64,000 nt of DNA from Bacteroidota bacterium (GCA_025963715.1 JAOQAG010000027.1:62001-126000); one strand, 5' to 3'; positions 8,818 through 18,009 are shown, counted from the first letter of the stretch. Notes: generated by a model from the sequence alone, not told the origin. Made by a program: numbers and translations.

Positions 8818-9134
8818 TACCATTTAAGTTTATTCAATGTATTGATATCGGTTGATTTTGAATTGCGGTACACGCTCATCAAAATTGCGAGTCCTACCGC
8901 TACTTCCGCGGCAGCTACTGCCATAATAAAAAACACAAATACCTGTCCTTTGCTGTCGGATAAATAGGTGGAAAATGCCACCAATAATAAGTTGATCGCG
9001 TTCAGCATCAGCTCAACCGACATAAAAATAATAATGGCATTTCTTCTGAAAAGCACGCCCAATACACCTATCGTGAAAAGCACTGCGCTTAACAGGATGT
9101 ACCAGTTGATCGGAATTGTTTGTACTACTGACAT
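8817..9134 (-). CDS. nuoK: NADH-quinone oxidoreductase subunit K
   Basis: Small membrane subunit of complex I (ND4L type), part of the E-channel that connects the quinone site to the pumps. 105 residues, three membrane helices. Glu41 in [14 protein letters not shown] and Glu77 in [13 protein letters not shown] are the two conserved buried glutamates of the family. Length is normal. Confidence 0.97.
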   Translation of the reverse strand: MSVVQTIPINWYILLSAVLFTIGVLGVLFRRNAIIIFMSVELMLNAINLLLVAFSTYLSDSKGQVFVFFIMAVAAAEVAVGLAILMSVYRNSKSTDINTLNKLKW

Positions 9135-9138
9135 TTTT

Positions 9139-9287
9139 TTAGATGTTAGATATTAGATTTGAGATGTTAGATTTGATACTGTTCACCTTAAGATCTGATT
9201 ATTTATTTTTAAATTATTTTTAAATTATTTTAATTTTTTGGCATTCTTTTTTTCATCTGCACATCAGCAATCTGCACATTTGCACAT
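9139..9287. repeat. Low-complexity repeats in the nuoJ-nuoK gap
   Basis: An imperfect run built on the word TTAGAT (near 9139-9175) and a second run built on CTGCACAT (near 9258-9288, also seen near 55282-55310). No coding sequence is seen. Confidence 0.5.
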
Positions 9288-9788
9288 CTATTTGATTGAC
9301 TTTTTCCCCAGCATTACCGCACCAACCATGGCACCTAATAATAAAATGGAAGCTACTTCAAACGGTAATAAAAAATCGCTGAACAATACTTTTCCTAAAT
9401 TTTCGATCAGGCCTACATTTGGATTTGCCACATTGGTTGCCGGAATATTGGTTGCATTTTTTAATGCGCCTACAAATACGATCAGTAATGAGCCGGAAGC
9501 AACAGCTGCAGAAGCCTTTAACCACAGGCTTTTGTGCGGTTCCGTTTCTTTATTAAGATTCAGGAGCATGATCACAAAGAGGAACAACACCATGATCGCA
9601 CCAGCGTAAACAATGATGTGAACTGCGGCCAGGAATTGCGCATTCAGTAAAACATAATGCCCCGCAATGGCGAAAAACGTAAGTACGAGGTACAATACGC
9701 TATGGATGGGATTTTTTGAAAGTACCACCATTAAGCCAAACATGATGGCTAAAAACGACAGGAAGTAAAACAGGTAAGTTGTAATCAT
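9288..9788 (-). CDS. nuoJ: NADH-quinone oxidoreductase subunit J
   Basis: Membrane subunit of complex I (ND6 type). 166 residues with five predicted membrane helices. The segment VLYLVLTFFAIAGHYVLLNAQ followed by HIIVYAGAIMVLFLFVIMLL is the family signature around the kinked third helix. It lies 37 bases after nuoI and before nuoK, as in other nuo operons. Confidence 0.96.
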   Translation of the reverse strand: MITTYLFYFLSFLAIMFGLMVVLSKNPIHSVLYLVLTFFAIAGHYVLLNAQFLAAVHIIVYAGAIMVLFLFVIMLLNLNKETEPHKSLWLKASAAVASGSLLIVFVGALKNATNIPATNVANPNVGLIENLGKVLFSDFLLPFEVASILLLGAMVGAVMLGKKSIK

Positions 9789-9825
9789 AATTTTATTTTT
9801 ATTGATGACGATTATTAAAAGACGT

Positions 9826-10434
9826 TTAATGTCCGCCAGCTTTTATCTTTTGTTTTTTATCAAATGTTTGATTGTGCTGATATTCTGTGTGGTGCTTGAA
9901 CTCTTTCACTTCCGGTGTCTGACGTTTTGAAAGGTCGATCGGATTATCTTTCGGCTCCACTAAAAGATCTTTGCCGTACACAAAAATGTTACGTTTATAA
10001 TCGGCCTGCACAATTCTATCAGTTAAGAAAATTGCTTCTTTCGGACACGCTTCTTCGCAATCGCCGCAAAAAATGCAACGCAGCATGTTGATCTCGTATT
10101 TCGCAGCGTATTTCTCTTCGCGGTACAATCCTTCTTCACCGGGCTGGCGCTCTGCAGCAGTCATGGTAATGGCTTCGGCCGGACAAGCAACCGCACACAA
10201 TCCGCATGCAGTGCAGCGTTCCGCACCAATTTCATCACGCTTTAACACGTGCTGTCCGCGGAACACGCCAGCGATCTCGCGCTTTTGCTCCGGGTATTTA
10301 ATGGTTGGTTTTTTCCTGAAAAAGTGACTTACGGTAATCATCAATCCACCGAAAATAGCCGGAAGGTAAAGCTTCTCAACAAAGGTCATTTCTTTTTTAG
10401 AAACTACTTTTGATCTGTTTGTTAATGCCTGCAT
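9826..10434 (-). CDS. nuoI: NADH-quinone oxidoreductase subunit I (two 4Fe-4S clusters)
   Basis: Ferredoxin-like subunit carrying clusters N6a and N6b that pass electrons towards quinone. 202 residues. Two CxxCxxCxxxCP motifs are seen: Cys74, 77, 80, 84 (CTACGLCAVACP) and Cys120, 123, 126, 130 (CIFCGDCEEACP). There is an amphipathic N-terminal part (about 20-40) and a basic, lysine-rich C-terminus. It follows nuoH closely. Confidence 0.97.
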   Translation of the reverse strand: MQALTNRSKVVSKKEMTFVEKLYLPAIFGGLMITVSHFFRKKPTIKYPEQKREIAGVFRGQHVLKRDEIGAERCTACGLCAVACPAEAITMTAAERQPGEEGLYREEKYAAKYEINMLRCIFCGDCEEACPKEAIFLTDRIVQADYKRNIFVYGKDLLVEPKDNPIDLSKRQTPEVKEFKHHTEYQHNQTFDKKQKIKAGGH

Positions 10435-10485
10435 TTTATATCTGTTAGCAGAACGTGATTGCGTTCCGCGTTTTTTATACTCTAT

Positions 10486-11532
10486 TTATTTAACAAAATA
10501 AGCCATGATCTCGTGGCGCATCATAAAAACACCCGTTACCACAATGTTTAAAATTGACAATGGGATCAATACTTTCCAGCCCAGGTTCATCAGCTGATCG
10601 TAGCGGAAGCGCGGAATGGTCCAGCGTACCCACATGAAGAAGAAAATGCCGAAGGAGATTTTTGCGAACATGAATACAATTCCCAAAACCGCCAGCCAGT
10701 TTGGATCGTGTACAAAACGGCCAACGAACGGCATGTTGTAGCCGCCAAAATAAAATGTGGCAATAACTGCCGATGAAATAAACATGTTGATGTATTCCGC
10801 GAATAAAAAGAATCCTAATTTCATGGAGCTGTACTCTGTGTGGTAACCACCGATCAGCTCGGTTTCACATTCCGCCAAATCGAACGGTGCACGGTTGGTC
10901 TCCGCGAAAGCACAAATGATAAAGATCAAACAACCCAACGGCTGAATAAAAAAGTTCCAGTGTCCGCCGTGTTGCGCTGCCGCGATGTCTTTTAAGCTCA
11001 ATGTTCCGGTGGTCATTACCAATGCAATGATGGATAATCCCATGGCCACTTCGTAGCTGATCATTTGTGAAGAAGCGCGGATCCCACCCAGTAATGAATA
11101 TTTATTGTTGGATGCCCAGCCACCGATCATAATGCCGTACACACCCAGCGATACAACGCCGAATAAATAAAGAATGCCGATGTTTAAATCTGTGATCTGC
11201 AATGAATATTCGTGTCCGCCAATGATCAATGATTTTCCCCATGGAATCACCACACCGGTCATACAGGCTGTTAACAAAGCCAATGCAGGTCCAAGGATGA
11301 ACAACCATTTATTGGAAACGGTTGGGATCATTTCCTCTTTCATGAACATTTTTACGGCATCGGCCAAGGGCTGCAGGATCCCGAAAGGACCAGCCCTGTC
11401 CGGACCAATACGATCCTGCAAAAATGCAGCGATCTTACGCTCGGCATACGTGCTGTAAGTGGCTACCAGCAAGGTAATTCCGAACACACACAGTACTAGT
11501 ATTATTTTAAAAATAATCGGAGTTAAAACCAT
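10486..11532 (-). CDS. nuoH: NADH-quinone oxidoreductase subunit H
   Basis: Membrane subunit (ND1 type) that forms the quinone-binding cavity with NuoB and NuoD. 348 residues with eight membrane helices. The conserved loop after helix 1 (QDRIGPDRAGPFGILQPLAD) and the acidic segment ending ECETELIGGYHTEYSSMKL are present, followed by FFLFAEYINMF. It lies 6 bases after nuoG. Confidence 0.97.
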   Translation of the reverse strand: MVLTPIIFKIILVLCVFGITLLVATYSTYAERKIAAFLQDRIGPDRAGPFGILQPLADAVKMFMKEEMIPTVSNKWLFILGPALALLTACMTGVVIPWGKSLIIGGHEYSLQITDLNIGILYLFGVVSLGVYGIMIGGWASNNKYSLLGGIRASSQMISYEVAMGLSIIALVMTTGTLSLKDIAAAQHGGHWNFFIQPLGCLIFIICAFAETNRAPFDLAECETELIGGYHTEYSSMKLGFFLFAEYINMFISSAVIATFYFGGYNMPFVGRFVHDPNWLAVLGIVFMFAKISFGIFFFMWVRWTIPRFRYDQLMNLGWKVLIPLSILNIVVTGVFMMRHEIMAYFVK

Positions 11533-11538
11533 AATAAT

Positions 11539-12531
11539 TTATTTTTTTGCAGCCAGCTGTTTTTGTTGTTTGCCGATATCTAATTTCAATTGTGCTAAAT
11601 TTTCGTAGTGATTTTGTGAAATCACCGAGTGACGGTCGATGTGACGCGGCCCTTCGATGGTCCAGTCTTTCGCATCTTTTTTCTCAAAGCGGCAATCATT
11701 ACAGATCCATTCTTCCACTTCGCCCCAGATATTTTTACGCCCTGTAACGCGCAGCACTTCTTCACCTTTTAACCAGATGGCTACCTTTCCCGAACATTTG
11801 GTACAGTTGCGGTGTGCATCCATTGGTTTGGTAAACCATACGCGGCTTTTGAAACGGAACGTCCTGTCTGTTAATGCACCTACCGGGCACACATCGATCA
11901 CATTTCCTGAAAAATCGTTGTCAATTGCTTTTGAAATATAGGTGCTGATCTCCGATGCATCGCCACGGAACAGCATTCCCTGGTAACGGTTATTGGTGAT
12001 CTGATCGGCCACTTTGATACAACGGAAACACATAATGCAGCGCGTCATGTGTAATTTAATGTACGGCCCGATGTCGATTAAATTGAAGGTTCTGCGTTTG
12101 AAATCGTAACGTGTTTTTGCCAAACCGTGCTCGTAGCCTAAATTTTGCAGGTCGCATTCGCCTGCCTGGTCGCAGATCGGGCAATCCAACGGGTGATTGA
12201 TCAATAAAAATTCCACGACACCTTTGCGTGCTTCCAGTACTTCCGGCGACGTGATGTTTACCACTTCCATTCCGTCCATTACAGTTGTTCTGCAGGATGC
12301 AACCGGTTTTGGCATCGGACGCGGATCTTTCTCCGAACCTTTTGTAACCTTCACAATACAGGTACGGCAGTATCCGCCGCTGGTTTTTAATTTGGAGTAA
12401 TAGCACATTGTCGGAGGCGCAATGTTTGCACCCACGTAGTTCTCGTCCTGAACAATCATCCGTGCAGCCTGCAGGATGGTTGTTCCGTCTGGAACTTCAA
12501 TTGTTTGTCCGTCTATTGTTACTTTAGCCAT
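11539..12531 (-). CDS. nuoG: NADH-quinone oxidoreductase subunit G, short form without the molybdopterin-like body
   Basis: Iron-sulfur subunit in the peripheral arm of complex I. Only 330 residues, against roughly 680-900 for classical NuoG. Four cysteine sets are seen: Cys43, 55, 58, 80 (2Fe-2S); His113, Cys117, 120, 126 (HxxxCxxCx5C, 4Fe-4S); Cys165, 168, 171, 215 (4Fe-4S); and Cys243, 246, 277, 280, which resembles the 4Fe-4S entry domain of molybdopterin oxidoreductases (cluster N7 type). The protein stops about 50 residues after this last set, so the large catalytically dead domain is absent. The reading frame is clean and followed 6 bases later by nuoH, so this is a true short form. 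It begins 3 bases after the stop of the HepT gene. Confidence 0.93.
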   Translation of the reverse strand: MAKVTIDGQTIEVPDGTTILQAARMIVQDENYVGANIAPPTMCYYSKLKTSGGYCRTCIVKVTKGSEKDPRPMPKPVASCRTTVMDGMEVVNITSPEVLEARKGVVEFLLINHPLDCPICDQAGECDLQNLGYEHGLAKTRYDFKRRTFNLIDIGPYIKLHMTRCIMCFRCIKVADQITNNRYQGMLFRGDASEISTYISKAIDNDFSGNVIDVCPVGALTDRTFRFKSRVWFTKPMDAHRNCTKCSGKVAIWLKGEEVLRVTGRKNIWGEVEEWICNDCRFEKKDAKDWTIEGPRHIDRHSVISQNHYENLAQLKLDIGKQQKQLAAKK

Positions 12532-12534
12532 TCT

Positions 12535-12876
12535 TTATTCAAATTTTTTGATCAATTCTTCTACTTCAGTTTTCAAATTATCAATGTGATTTACTACAAC
12601 TCCCCAAACAATATCTTCGCTTATTGTGTCGTAAGCATGAATCACCCTGTTTCTTAAACCAATTATTTTTTTCGATTGCGATATTTCTATCGACCCATCT
12701 ACTTTATTTATTCTTGTTATTGCCTCTGCAATTATCTCAAGCTCTCTTTCAACAGCACGATAAACCAATCTATTTGAAACAAAATCTACAAACTTTTTGA
12801 TTCCGTTTGTATGAGATTTTATTCCATCAATAGAACCAAGAATGTCCTGCAAATATTTTTTCACATCATGCGGCAT
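12535..12876 (-). CDS. hepT: HepT-like RNase toxin of an MntA/HepT pair (DUF86)
   Basis: All-helical HEPN-family protein of 113 residues. The HEPN ribonuclease signature RxxxxHxY is present as Arg75, His80 and Tyr82 (RNRVIHAY). In characterised HepT toxins this motif cuts RNA, and the tyrosine is the residue AMPylated by the partner nucleotidyltransferase. The upstream gene encodes that partner and overlaps this one by 11 bases, as is usual for the pair. The pair sits between nuoF and nuoG with only 9 and 3 bases of spacing. Function as toxin-antitoxin is inferred from family and arrangement; a role specific to complex I is not shown. Confidence 0.9.
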   Translation of the reverse strand: MPHDVKKYLQDILGSIDGIKSHTNGIKKFVDFVSNRLVYRAVERELEIIAEAITRINKVDGSIEISQSKKIIGLRNRVIHAYDTISEDIVWGVVVNHIDNLKTEVEELIKKFE

Positions 12877-13177
12877 AGATCATTTGCTTGCTTGCTTCAA
12901 TGTTCAATTTCAAATATTTATTTTTGATCGGCCGGTCTGTCAGTAAATCAACTTTCCTTTTAAATAACGCTTCCAGCTTTTCTACCAAGTCAAAAAACAG
13001 GTCTGCATGGTCTTCTACCGCAAGTTCCGGATCAAATTTTACGATCAGATCCACATCACTTTCATCATTAAAGTTTTCAGATGCTGCAGAACCAAAAACA
13101 AACAAATGCTTCACTCTATACTGTACGCATAAAGCTTCGATTTCGCTTAAATTTTTTGTTATGATCTCTGATACCAT
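12866..13177 (-). CDS. mntA: MntA-like minimal nucleotidyltransferase antitoxin
   Basis: Minimal nucleotidyltransferase of 103 residues. The active-site pattern GSx10DxD is exact: Gly29-Ser30, then Asp41 and Asp43 (DVDLIV), and a further Asp (KVDLL) near residue 77 completes the metal site. In known MntA/HepT systems this enzyme adds AMP units to the HepT tyrosine and so silences the RNase. It is followed by hepT with an 11-base overlap, which points to translational coupling. It begins 9 bases after the nuoF stop, so it is probably expressed with the nuo operon. Confidence 0.9.
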   Translation of the reverse strand: MVSEIITKNLSEIEALCVQYRVKHLFVFGSAASENFNDESDVDLIVKFDPELAVEDHADLFFDLVEKLEALFKRKVDLLTDRPIKNKYLKLNIEASKQMIYAA

Positions 13178-13186
13178 CTTCTTATT

Positions 13187-14530
13187 CTATGCACCTGCTA
13201 ATTGGTGAACGCTGTAATAGTGTTTTACGTCTTTGATCCGTTCCGGATGATTAATGTATTCTTCAAATTCCGCGCGGAAGTGGCGGATCGCGCTTGCTAC
13301 CGGCCATGCAGCTGCATCGCCTAAGGGGCAAATTGTATTTCCTTCGATCTTGCGTTGAATATCCCAAAGCAAATCAATGTCGCTTGGTTTGCCGTGTCCT
13401 TCCACAATACGGTGCAATATTTTTTCCATCCAGCCGGTTCCTTCGCGGCAAGGCGAACATTGTCCGCAGCTTTCGTGATGATAAAAACGTGCAAATGTGT
13501 ATAGGTTTTTTACAATGCTGGTTGTTTCATCGTACACAATAAATCCACCGGAACCTAACATGGTTCCTGTTGCAAAACCACCTTCGCTTAACGATTCGTA
13601 GGTCATCAAACGCGGTTCGCCTTTATCGTTTTTCAAAATTAATTCCGTTGGTAAAATCGGTACGGAAGAGCCACCGGCCACAACCGCTTTCATTTTCCGT
13701 CCGTTGATAATCCCGCCGCAATATTCCTCCGAGTAAATAAATTCTTCTACCGGTAATCCTAATTCTATTTCATAAACACCCGGTTTGTTGATGTGCCCCG
13801 ATGCTGAAATTAATTTTGTTCCTGTGCTCCTTCCCACACCGATCTTCGCATATTCGTCGCCACCCATGTTGATGATCGGGCAAACCGCTGCAATCGTTTC
13901 TACGTTGTTTACCACTGTCGGGCAACCGTACAAACCTGCGATAGCAGGAAATGGCGGTTTGATCCGCGGATTACCGCGCTTGCCTTCCAGCGATTCCAGC
14001 AATGCTGTTTCTTCGCCGCAGATGTATGCACCGGCGCCCACTTGTACGTAACAGTCGTGAGAGAAATCGGTACCTAAAATATTTTTTCCTAATAATCCGG
14101 CAGCGTATGCTTCTTCAATTGCCTGCTCCAAAATGCGGGCAACATAAAAGTATTCACCGCGAATGTAGATGTACGATGTTTTTGCACCCAATGCATAGCT
14201 CGACGTAATCATTCCTTCGATCAGCGCATGTGGAATTTTTTCCATCAGGTAACGGTCTTTGAAGGTTCCTGGCTCCGATTCATCGGCGTTACAAACCAGG
14301 TAACGCTCAACGCCTTCGGGCTTGGCCAAAAAGCTCCATTTCATCCCGGTTGGGAAACCCGCGCCACCGCGGCCTCTCAGCCCCGATTTTTTCACTTCTT
14401 CTACCACCTCCGCCGGAGTCATTGATTTCAGAGCTTTTTCAACCGAAGCATAACCGCCGTTCTGACGATATACTTCCAGCGTTGCAATGCCCGGAACGTG
14501 GTCGTTATGTATTAATAATTTTTTACCCAT
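13187..14530 (-). CDS. nuoF: NADH-quinone oxidoreductase subunit F (NADH and FMN site)
   Basis: Binds NADH and FMN and carries 4Fe-4S cluster N3; the electron entry point of complex I. 447 residues. The glycine-rich FMN/NADH loop [18 protein letters not shown] (51-67) and the second loop [18 protein letters not shown] are intact. The cluster ligands are Cys355, 358 and 361 ([15 protein letters not shown]) and Cys401. It lies 5 bases after nuoE. Unusually, the next genes downstream are mntA and hepT rather than nuoG. Confidence 0.98.
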   Translation of the reverse strand: MGKKLLIHNDHVPGIATLEVYRQNGGYASVEKALKSMTPAEVVEEVKKSGLRGRGGAGFPTGMKWSFLAKPEGVERYLVCNADESEPGTFKDRYLMEKIPHALIEGMITSSYALGAKTSYIYIRGEYFYVARILEQAIEEAYAAGLLGKNILGTDFSHDCYVQVGAGAYICGEETALLESLEGKRGNPRIKPPFPAIAGLYGCPTVVNNVETIAAVCPIINMGGDEYAKIGVGRSTGTKLISASGHINKPGVYEIELGLPVEEFIYSEEYCGGIINGRKMKAVVAGGSSVPILPTELILKNDKGEPRLMTYESLSEGGFATGTMLGSGGFIVYDETTSIVKNLYTFARFYHHESCGQCSPCREGTGWMEKILHRIVEGHGKPSDIDLLWDIQRKIEGNTICPLGDAAAWPVASAIRHFRAEFEEYINHPERIKDVKHYYSVHQLAGA

Positions 14531-14535
14531 GAGGC

Positions 14536-15069
14536 CTATAACGTATTTTTATAATCCATGTCTGTATAACTTCTTTGTTTTCCTGCTGCACGGTATTCGT
14601 CCAGTAAGGAATCTACTTTTTCCAATGTCAGATTTTCGTGGAACGATGCGCCACATTGCAGCATTGGTGCAGTTCCGCAGCTACCCAAACATTCCACAGT
14701 TTTAATCGTGAACATTCCGTCCTTTGTAGTTTCACCTTCTTTGATCCCTAATTTTTTCTCCAGGTGGTTTACAATGTCTTCTGCTCCGCGTGTCCAGCAC
14801 GATGATGTACGGCACACTTCCAGCAAACATTTTCCTACCGGCTTTAAATTGTACATGGAGTAGAACGATGCTACTTCGTATACTTCAATCGGTTTGATGT
14901 TAAGGATGGAAGCAACGTAATCCATTGTTTCCGGACTTAACCATCCGCCAAATTCCGCTTGTGCAATGTGCAGGATCGGCAGTAATGCCGATTTGTGCTT
15001 GCCTTCCGGATAACGCTTAATGGTCTTTTGAACCAGGGCAAGCGTTTCGTCGTTAAATTTTATTTCCAC
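14536..15069 (-). CDS. nuoE: NADH-quinone oxidoreductase subunit E (2Fe-2S)
   Basis: Thioredoxin-fold 2Fe-2S subunit (cluster N1a) that pairs with NuoF. 177 residues. The ligands are Cys86 and Cys91 (CRTSSC) and Cys127 and Cys131 (CLGSC), the usual Cx4C..Cx3C pattern. The N-terminal helical domain (residues 1-75) is normal. It follows nuoD after an 89-base gap and is tightly coupled to nuoF. Confidence 0.97.
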   Translation of the reverse strand: MEIKFNDETLALVQKTIKRYPEGKHKSALLPILHIAQAEFGGWLSPETMDYVASILNIKPIEVYEVASFYSMYNLKPVGKCLLEVCRTSSCWTRGAEDIVNHLEKKLGIKEGETTKDGMFTIKTVECLGSCGTAPMLQCGASFHENLTLEKVDSLLDEYRAAGKQRSYTDMDYKNTL

Positions 15070-15158
15070 TTAGTTTTATTTTATTTCTCTTAAAGCAAAA
15101 ACCAAAGAGATTATTTTTTATTTTTTTCAATTGTCGACTGCCAACTGTCTACTTTAAT

Positions 15159-16370
15159 TTAAGCGTCTAATTCGCCCGCAATTACATTCATGCTACTCAT
15201 GGTCAAAATCGCATCCGACAATAATTGTCCTTTGATCATTTCGGTATAGGCCTGGTAATAAATAAAGCATGGCCTGCGGAAATGCAAGCGGTACGGCGAT
15301 CTGCCGCCATCGCTGATCAGGTAAAAACCTAATTCGCCATTGCCGCCTTCCACCGCATGGTATACTTCTCCCACCGGAATTTCTGTTTCGCCCATCACAA
15401 TTTTAAAGTGATAGATCAATGCTTCCATGTTGTTGTACACTTCTTCTTTCGGAGGAAGGAAAAACTCAGGAACATCTGCATGGAAAACGCCTTCCGGTTC
15501 TTTTTTAATTTTATCAAGCGCCTGTTGAATGATGCTCAAACTTTGTTTCATCTCTTCATCGCGCACCATAAAACGGTCGTAGGTATCGCCTTGCGTTCCT
15601 ACCGGAACAATAAAATCAAACTCTTCATATGAAGAATATGGATTCATCACGCGTACATCGTAATCAACCCCTGCTGCACGTAAATTAGGGCCGGTAAAAC
15701 CGTATTCCAATGCACGCTCGCCTGTAATAGGGCCGCAGTTAATGGTACGGTCCATGAAAATGCGGTTGCGCATTAACAGGTTATTGAACTCCTGTAATTT
15801 AGGAGGAAAATCTTTCAAAAATTTATCGATGAGCGCCCATGCTTTCGGAGAAAAATCGCGTTCCAGTCCGCCGATACGGCCAATATTAGTAGTTAAGCGG
15901 GCACCGCAGATCTCTTCAAAAACTTCATAAATGCGTTCGCGCCATTGGAACAGATACAGGAAACCGGTTGTTCCGCCTGCATCCTGGCCGATGATAGTAT
16001 TGCAAATAATATGATCCGAAATGCGGGATAATTCCATGATGATCACGCGCATATATTGCACGCGTTTCGGAATTTCGATCTTTAATAATTTTTCCACTGT
16101 CATGTGCCAGCCCATGTTGTTGATGGGAGATGAGCAGTAGTTCATGCGGTCGGTCAGTACGGTGATCTGGTAGTACGGGCGGCGTTCTGCAATTTTTTCA
16201 AACGCGCGGTGAATGTATCCCACCGTTGATTCGCCTTCCACGATGATCTCGCCATCCATTTTTAACACGTTCTGAAAAATACCGTGTGTAGCGGGATGCG
16301 TAGGCCCAAGATTAAGAGTGGTGTACTCTTTTTCTATGATGTCCGTGTTTGTATTTTTTTCTTTACTCAT
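15159..16370 (-). CDS. nuoD: NADH-quinone oxidoreductase subunit D
   Basis: 49-kDa-type subunit that forms the quinone site with NuoB. 403 residues. The N-terminal LNLGPTHPATHG and GYIHRAFEKIAE segments are diagnostic, and the quinone-site loop around THPATHG is intact. DGGRSPYRLHFRRPCF near the C-terminus is typical. NuoC is a separate gene, so there is no NuoCD fusion. Confidence 0.97.
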   Translation of the reverse strand: MSKEKNTNTDIIEKEYTTLNLGPTHPATHGIFQNVLKMDGEIIVEGESTVGYIHRAFEKIAERRPYYQITVLTDRMNYCSSPINNMGWHMTVEKLLKIEIPKRVQYMRVIIMELSRISDHIICNTIIGQDAGGTTGFLYLFQWRERIYEVFEEICGARLTTNIGRIGGLERDFSPKAWALIDKFLKDFPPKLQEFNNLLMRNRIFMDRTINCGPITGERALEYGFTGPNLRAAGVDYDVRVMNPYSSYEEFDFIVPVGTQGDTYDRFMVRDEEMKQSLSIIQQALDKIKKEPEGVFHADVPEFFLPPKEEVYNNMEALIYHFKIVMGETEIPVGEVYHAVEGGNGELGFYLISDGGRSPYRLHFRRPCFIYYQAYTEMIKGQLLSDAILTMSSMNVIAGELDA

Positions 16371-16467
16371 TTCGTTTATAATTCAAAAGTTATAAGTCAA
16401 CATTCAAAAGGTGATACGCGTGTTCTTTGTCTGCCTTTTTGATTTTTGACTTTTCTCTCTTTTAACT

Positions 16468-16974
16468 TTATCTGCCAAACATTTTATCGTCCTTGTCTTC
16501 ACGGGTTCCGTCTTCCAGCGGATATTCCTTGCGCATCGGATGGTACGTCATTTCATCCATGTTTAAAATGCGTTTTAAATTGGGATGTCCTTTGAAGATG
16601 ATGCCGTAAAAATCAAACTCCTGGCGCTCCATCCAGTTTGCTGTTTCAAACAAAGTTGTGACGGTAGGAATTTGCGGATCGCTGACCGGGAAAAATGTTT
16701 TTAAGCGGATGCGGTTGTTCTTTTGCAGGTTGTGCAGCTGGTACATCACGCCCAGCTCGTGCCCTTTCTGATCGGGATAATGCAAACCGCAAAGTGTGGT
16801 TAAAAAAGTATATGCCGATTCTTCGTCTTCTTTCAAAAACTTCATCACGTCAAATATTGCATCTTTCCGGATCACAAACACCGGAAAATCGTAATGCTGC
16901 TCGGCAGAAATGATCGCATCTCCGAACTTTGCTTTCAGTTTACCACCAACTGTAGTTAATAACGTAGTGTCCAT
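16468..16974 (-). CDS. nuoC: NADH-quinone oxidoreductase subunit C
   Basis: 30-kDa-type subunit of the peripheral arm; no cofactor. 168 residues. Recognised by the C-terminal signature ERQEFDFYGIIFKGHPNLKR and the ending YPLEDGTREDKDDKMFGR-type tail. It starts 1 base after the nuoB stop and is followed by a 97-base gap with low-complexity sequence before nuoD. Confidence 0.95.
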   Translation of the reverse strand: MDTTLLTTVGGKLKAKFGDAIISAEQHYDFPVFVIRKDAIFDVMKFLKEDEESAYTFLTTLCGLHYPDQKGHELGVMYQLHNLQKNNRIRLKTFFPVSDPQIPTVTTLFETANWMERQEFDFYGIIFKGHPNLKRILNMDEMTYHPMRKEYPLEDGTREDKDDKMFGR

Positions 16975-16975
16975 A

Positions 16976-17536
16976 TTATTCTATACCGTATTTAGCCAGC
17001 ATTTCTTTGTATTCCGGCGAATCTCTTCTTCTGATGGATTCTGATTCCACCAGTTTTTGAATTTGCATGATGCCATCCAAAACCTGTTCCGGGCGTGGCG
17101 GACAACCGGGGATGTAAACATCTACCGGGATGATCCGGTCGATTCCCTGCAATACGCTGTATGTATCAAACACACCTCCGCTGGAAGCGCAGGCTCCCAT
17201 TGACAATACCCATTTTGGTTCTGCCATTTGCTCATATACCTGGCGTAATACCGGGCCCATTTTTTTAGAAATGGTTCCCATTACCATCAGCAAATCTGCC
17301 TGACGTGGGGAAAAGCTCAAACGCTCCATCCCGAAACGCGCCAAATCGTAATCCGATGCCATGGTGGCCATAAATTCGATACCGCAGCAGGAGGTAGCAA
17401 AAGGCAATGGCCACAATGAATTTGCTCTTGCCATTCCCACTACTTTATCGATACGGGTAGCAAAAAAGCCCGGCCCTTCAATTCCCGGAGGAGCTGCTGT
17501 TACCGCTACTGTTGATTTTTCTTCTTTTTTACTCAT
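16976..17536 (-). CDS. nuoB: NADH-quinone oxidoreductase subunit B (cluster N2)
   Basis: Carries the terminal 4Fe-4S cluster N2 that reduces quinone. 186 residues. The tandem cysteines Cys50-Cys51 (SCCGIEFM), Cys116 (MGACASSGG) and Cys145 (IPGCPPRPE) are the N2 ligands. The N-terminal 20 residues are variable. It lies 31 bases after the stop of the secreted orphan at 17568. Confidence 0.98.
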   Translation of the reverse strand: MSKKEEKSTVAVTAAPPGIEGPGFFATRIDKVVGMARANSLWPLPFATSCCGIEFMATMASDYDLARFGMERLSFSPRQADLLMVMGTISKKMGPVLRQVYEQMAEPKWVLSMGACASSGGVFDTYSVLQGIDRIIPVDVYIPGCPPRPEQVLDGIMQIQKLVESESIRRRDSPEYKEMLAKYGIE

Positions 17537-17567
17537 TATTTCCTCTTTTTCTTTCCGCCCTGCGGAA

Positions 17568-17969
17568 CTAATTTGTTAATGTGATCACCATTCCGGGAAC
17601 TTTGCGTGCTTCTTTTCCACTTTCCACTACCTGCACGGCTTCTATCAGCATTTTATTCCCTATCTTTTTGTCTTTGTATAATTTATCTATTGATTCAATT
17701 GCCTGTTTGCTGAATGCATTTCCTTTTGATGGATATTCGATCTGGAGTGTGTCCTTTTTTTCGGGTTTCATGATGGTCAATACAAACGAACTTACAGAAA
17801 CTCCTTTGGTAGTAGAAACCAATTCTTTTTTACACTTCATGAACTCGTCCCAGGTCATGGTGCAATCCCCGGTTTTTCCACACAAATTATATACCGGCGC
17901 TGCTTTTTGAGCGTGCAATGATGCCGATGAAATGATGAGTATAAATGCTATTTTGAAAATGTTATTCAT
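17568..17969 (-). CDS. Secreted protein of unknown function inserted between nuoA and nuoB
   Basis: 133 residues with a clear signal peptide (KIAFILIISSASLHAQ, cleavage after AQ). The mature part has three cysteines near its start (LCGKTGDCTMTWDEFMKC), which could form a disulfide, and it ends in a short beta-like stretch (GMVITLTN). I do not recognise the family. It is on the same strand as the nuo genes, 136 bases after nuoA and 31 bases before nuoB, so it should be co-transcribed. A structural role in complex I is not indicated. It may be a recent insertion; the gap on its nuoA side holds repeat elements. Confidence 0.75.
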   Translation of the reverse strand: MNNIFKIAFILIISSASLHAQKAAPVYNLCGKTGDCTMTWDEFMKCKKELVSTTKGVSVSSFVLTIMKPEKKDTLQIEYPSKGNAFSKQAIESIDKLYKDKKIGNKMLIEAVQVVESGKEARKVPGMVITLTN

Positions 17970-18009
17970 ATCGTTTTACAAATTCTGCAATCACGTTGGC
18001 CATTGTTTT

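Noticed and set aside
12535-13177. MntA/HepT pair considered as part of a mobile element
   Set aside because: There are no inverted ends, target duplications or transposase genes at its borders; only 9 and 3 bases separate it from nuo genes.
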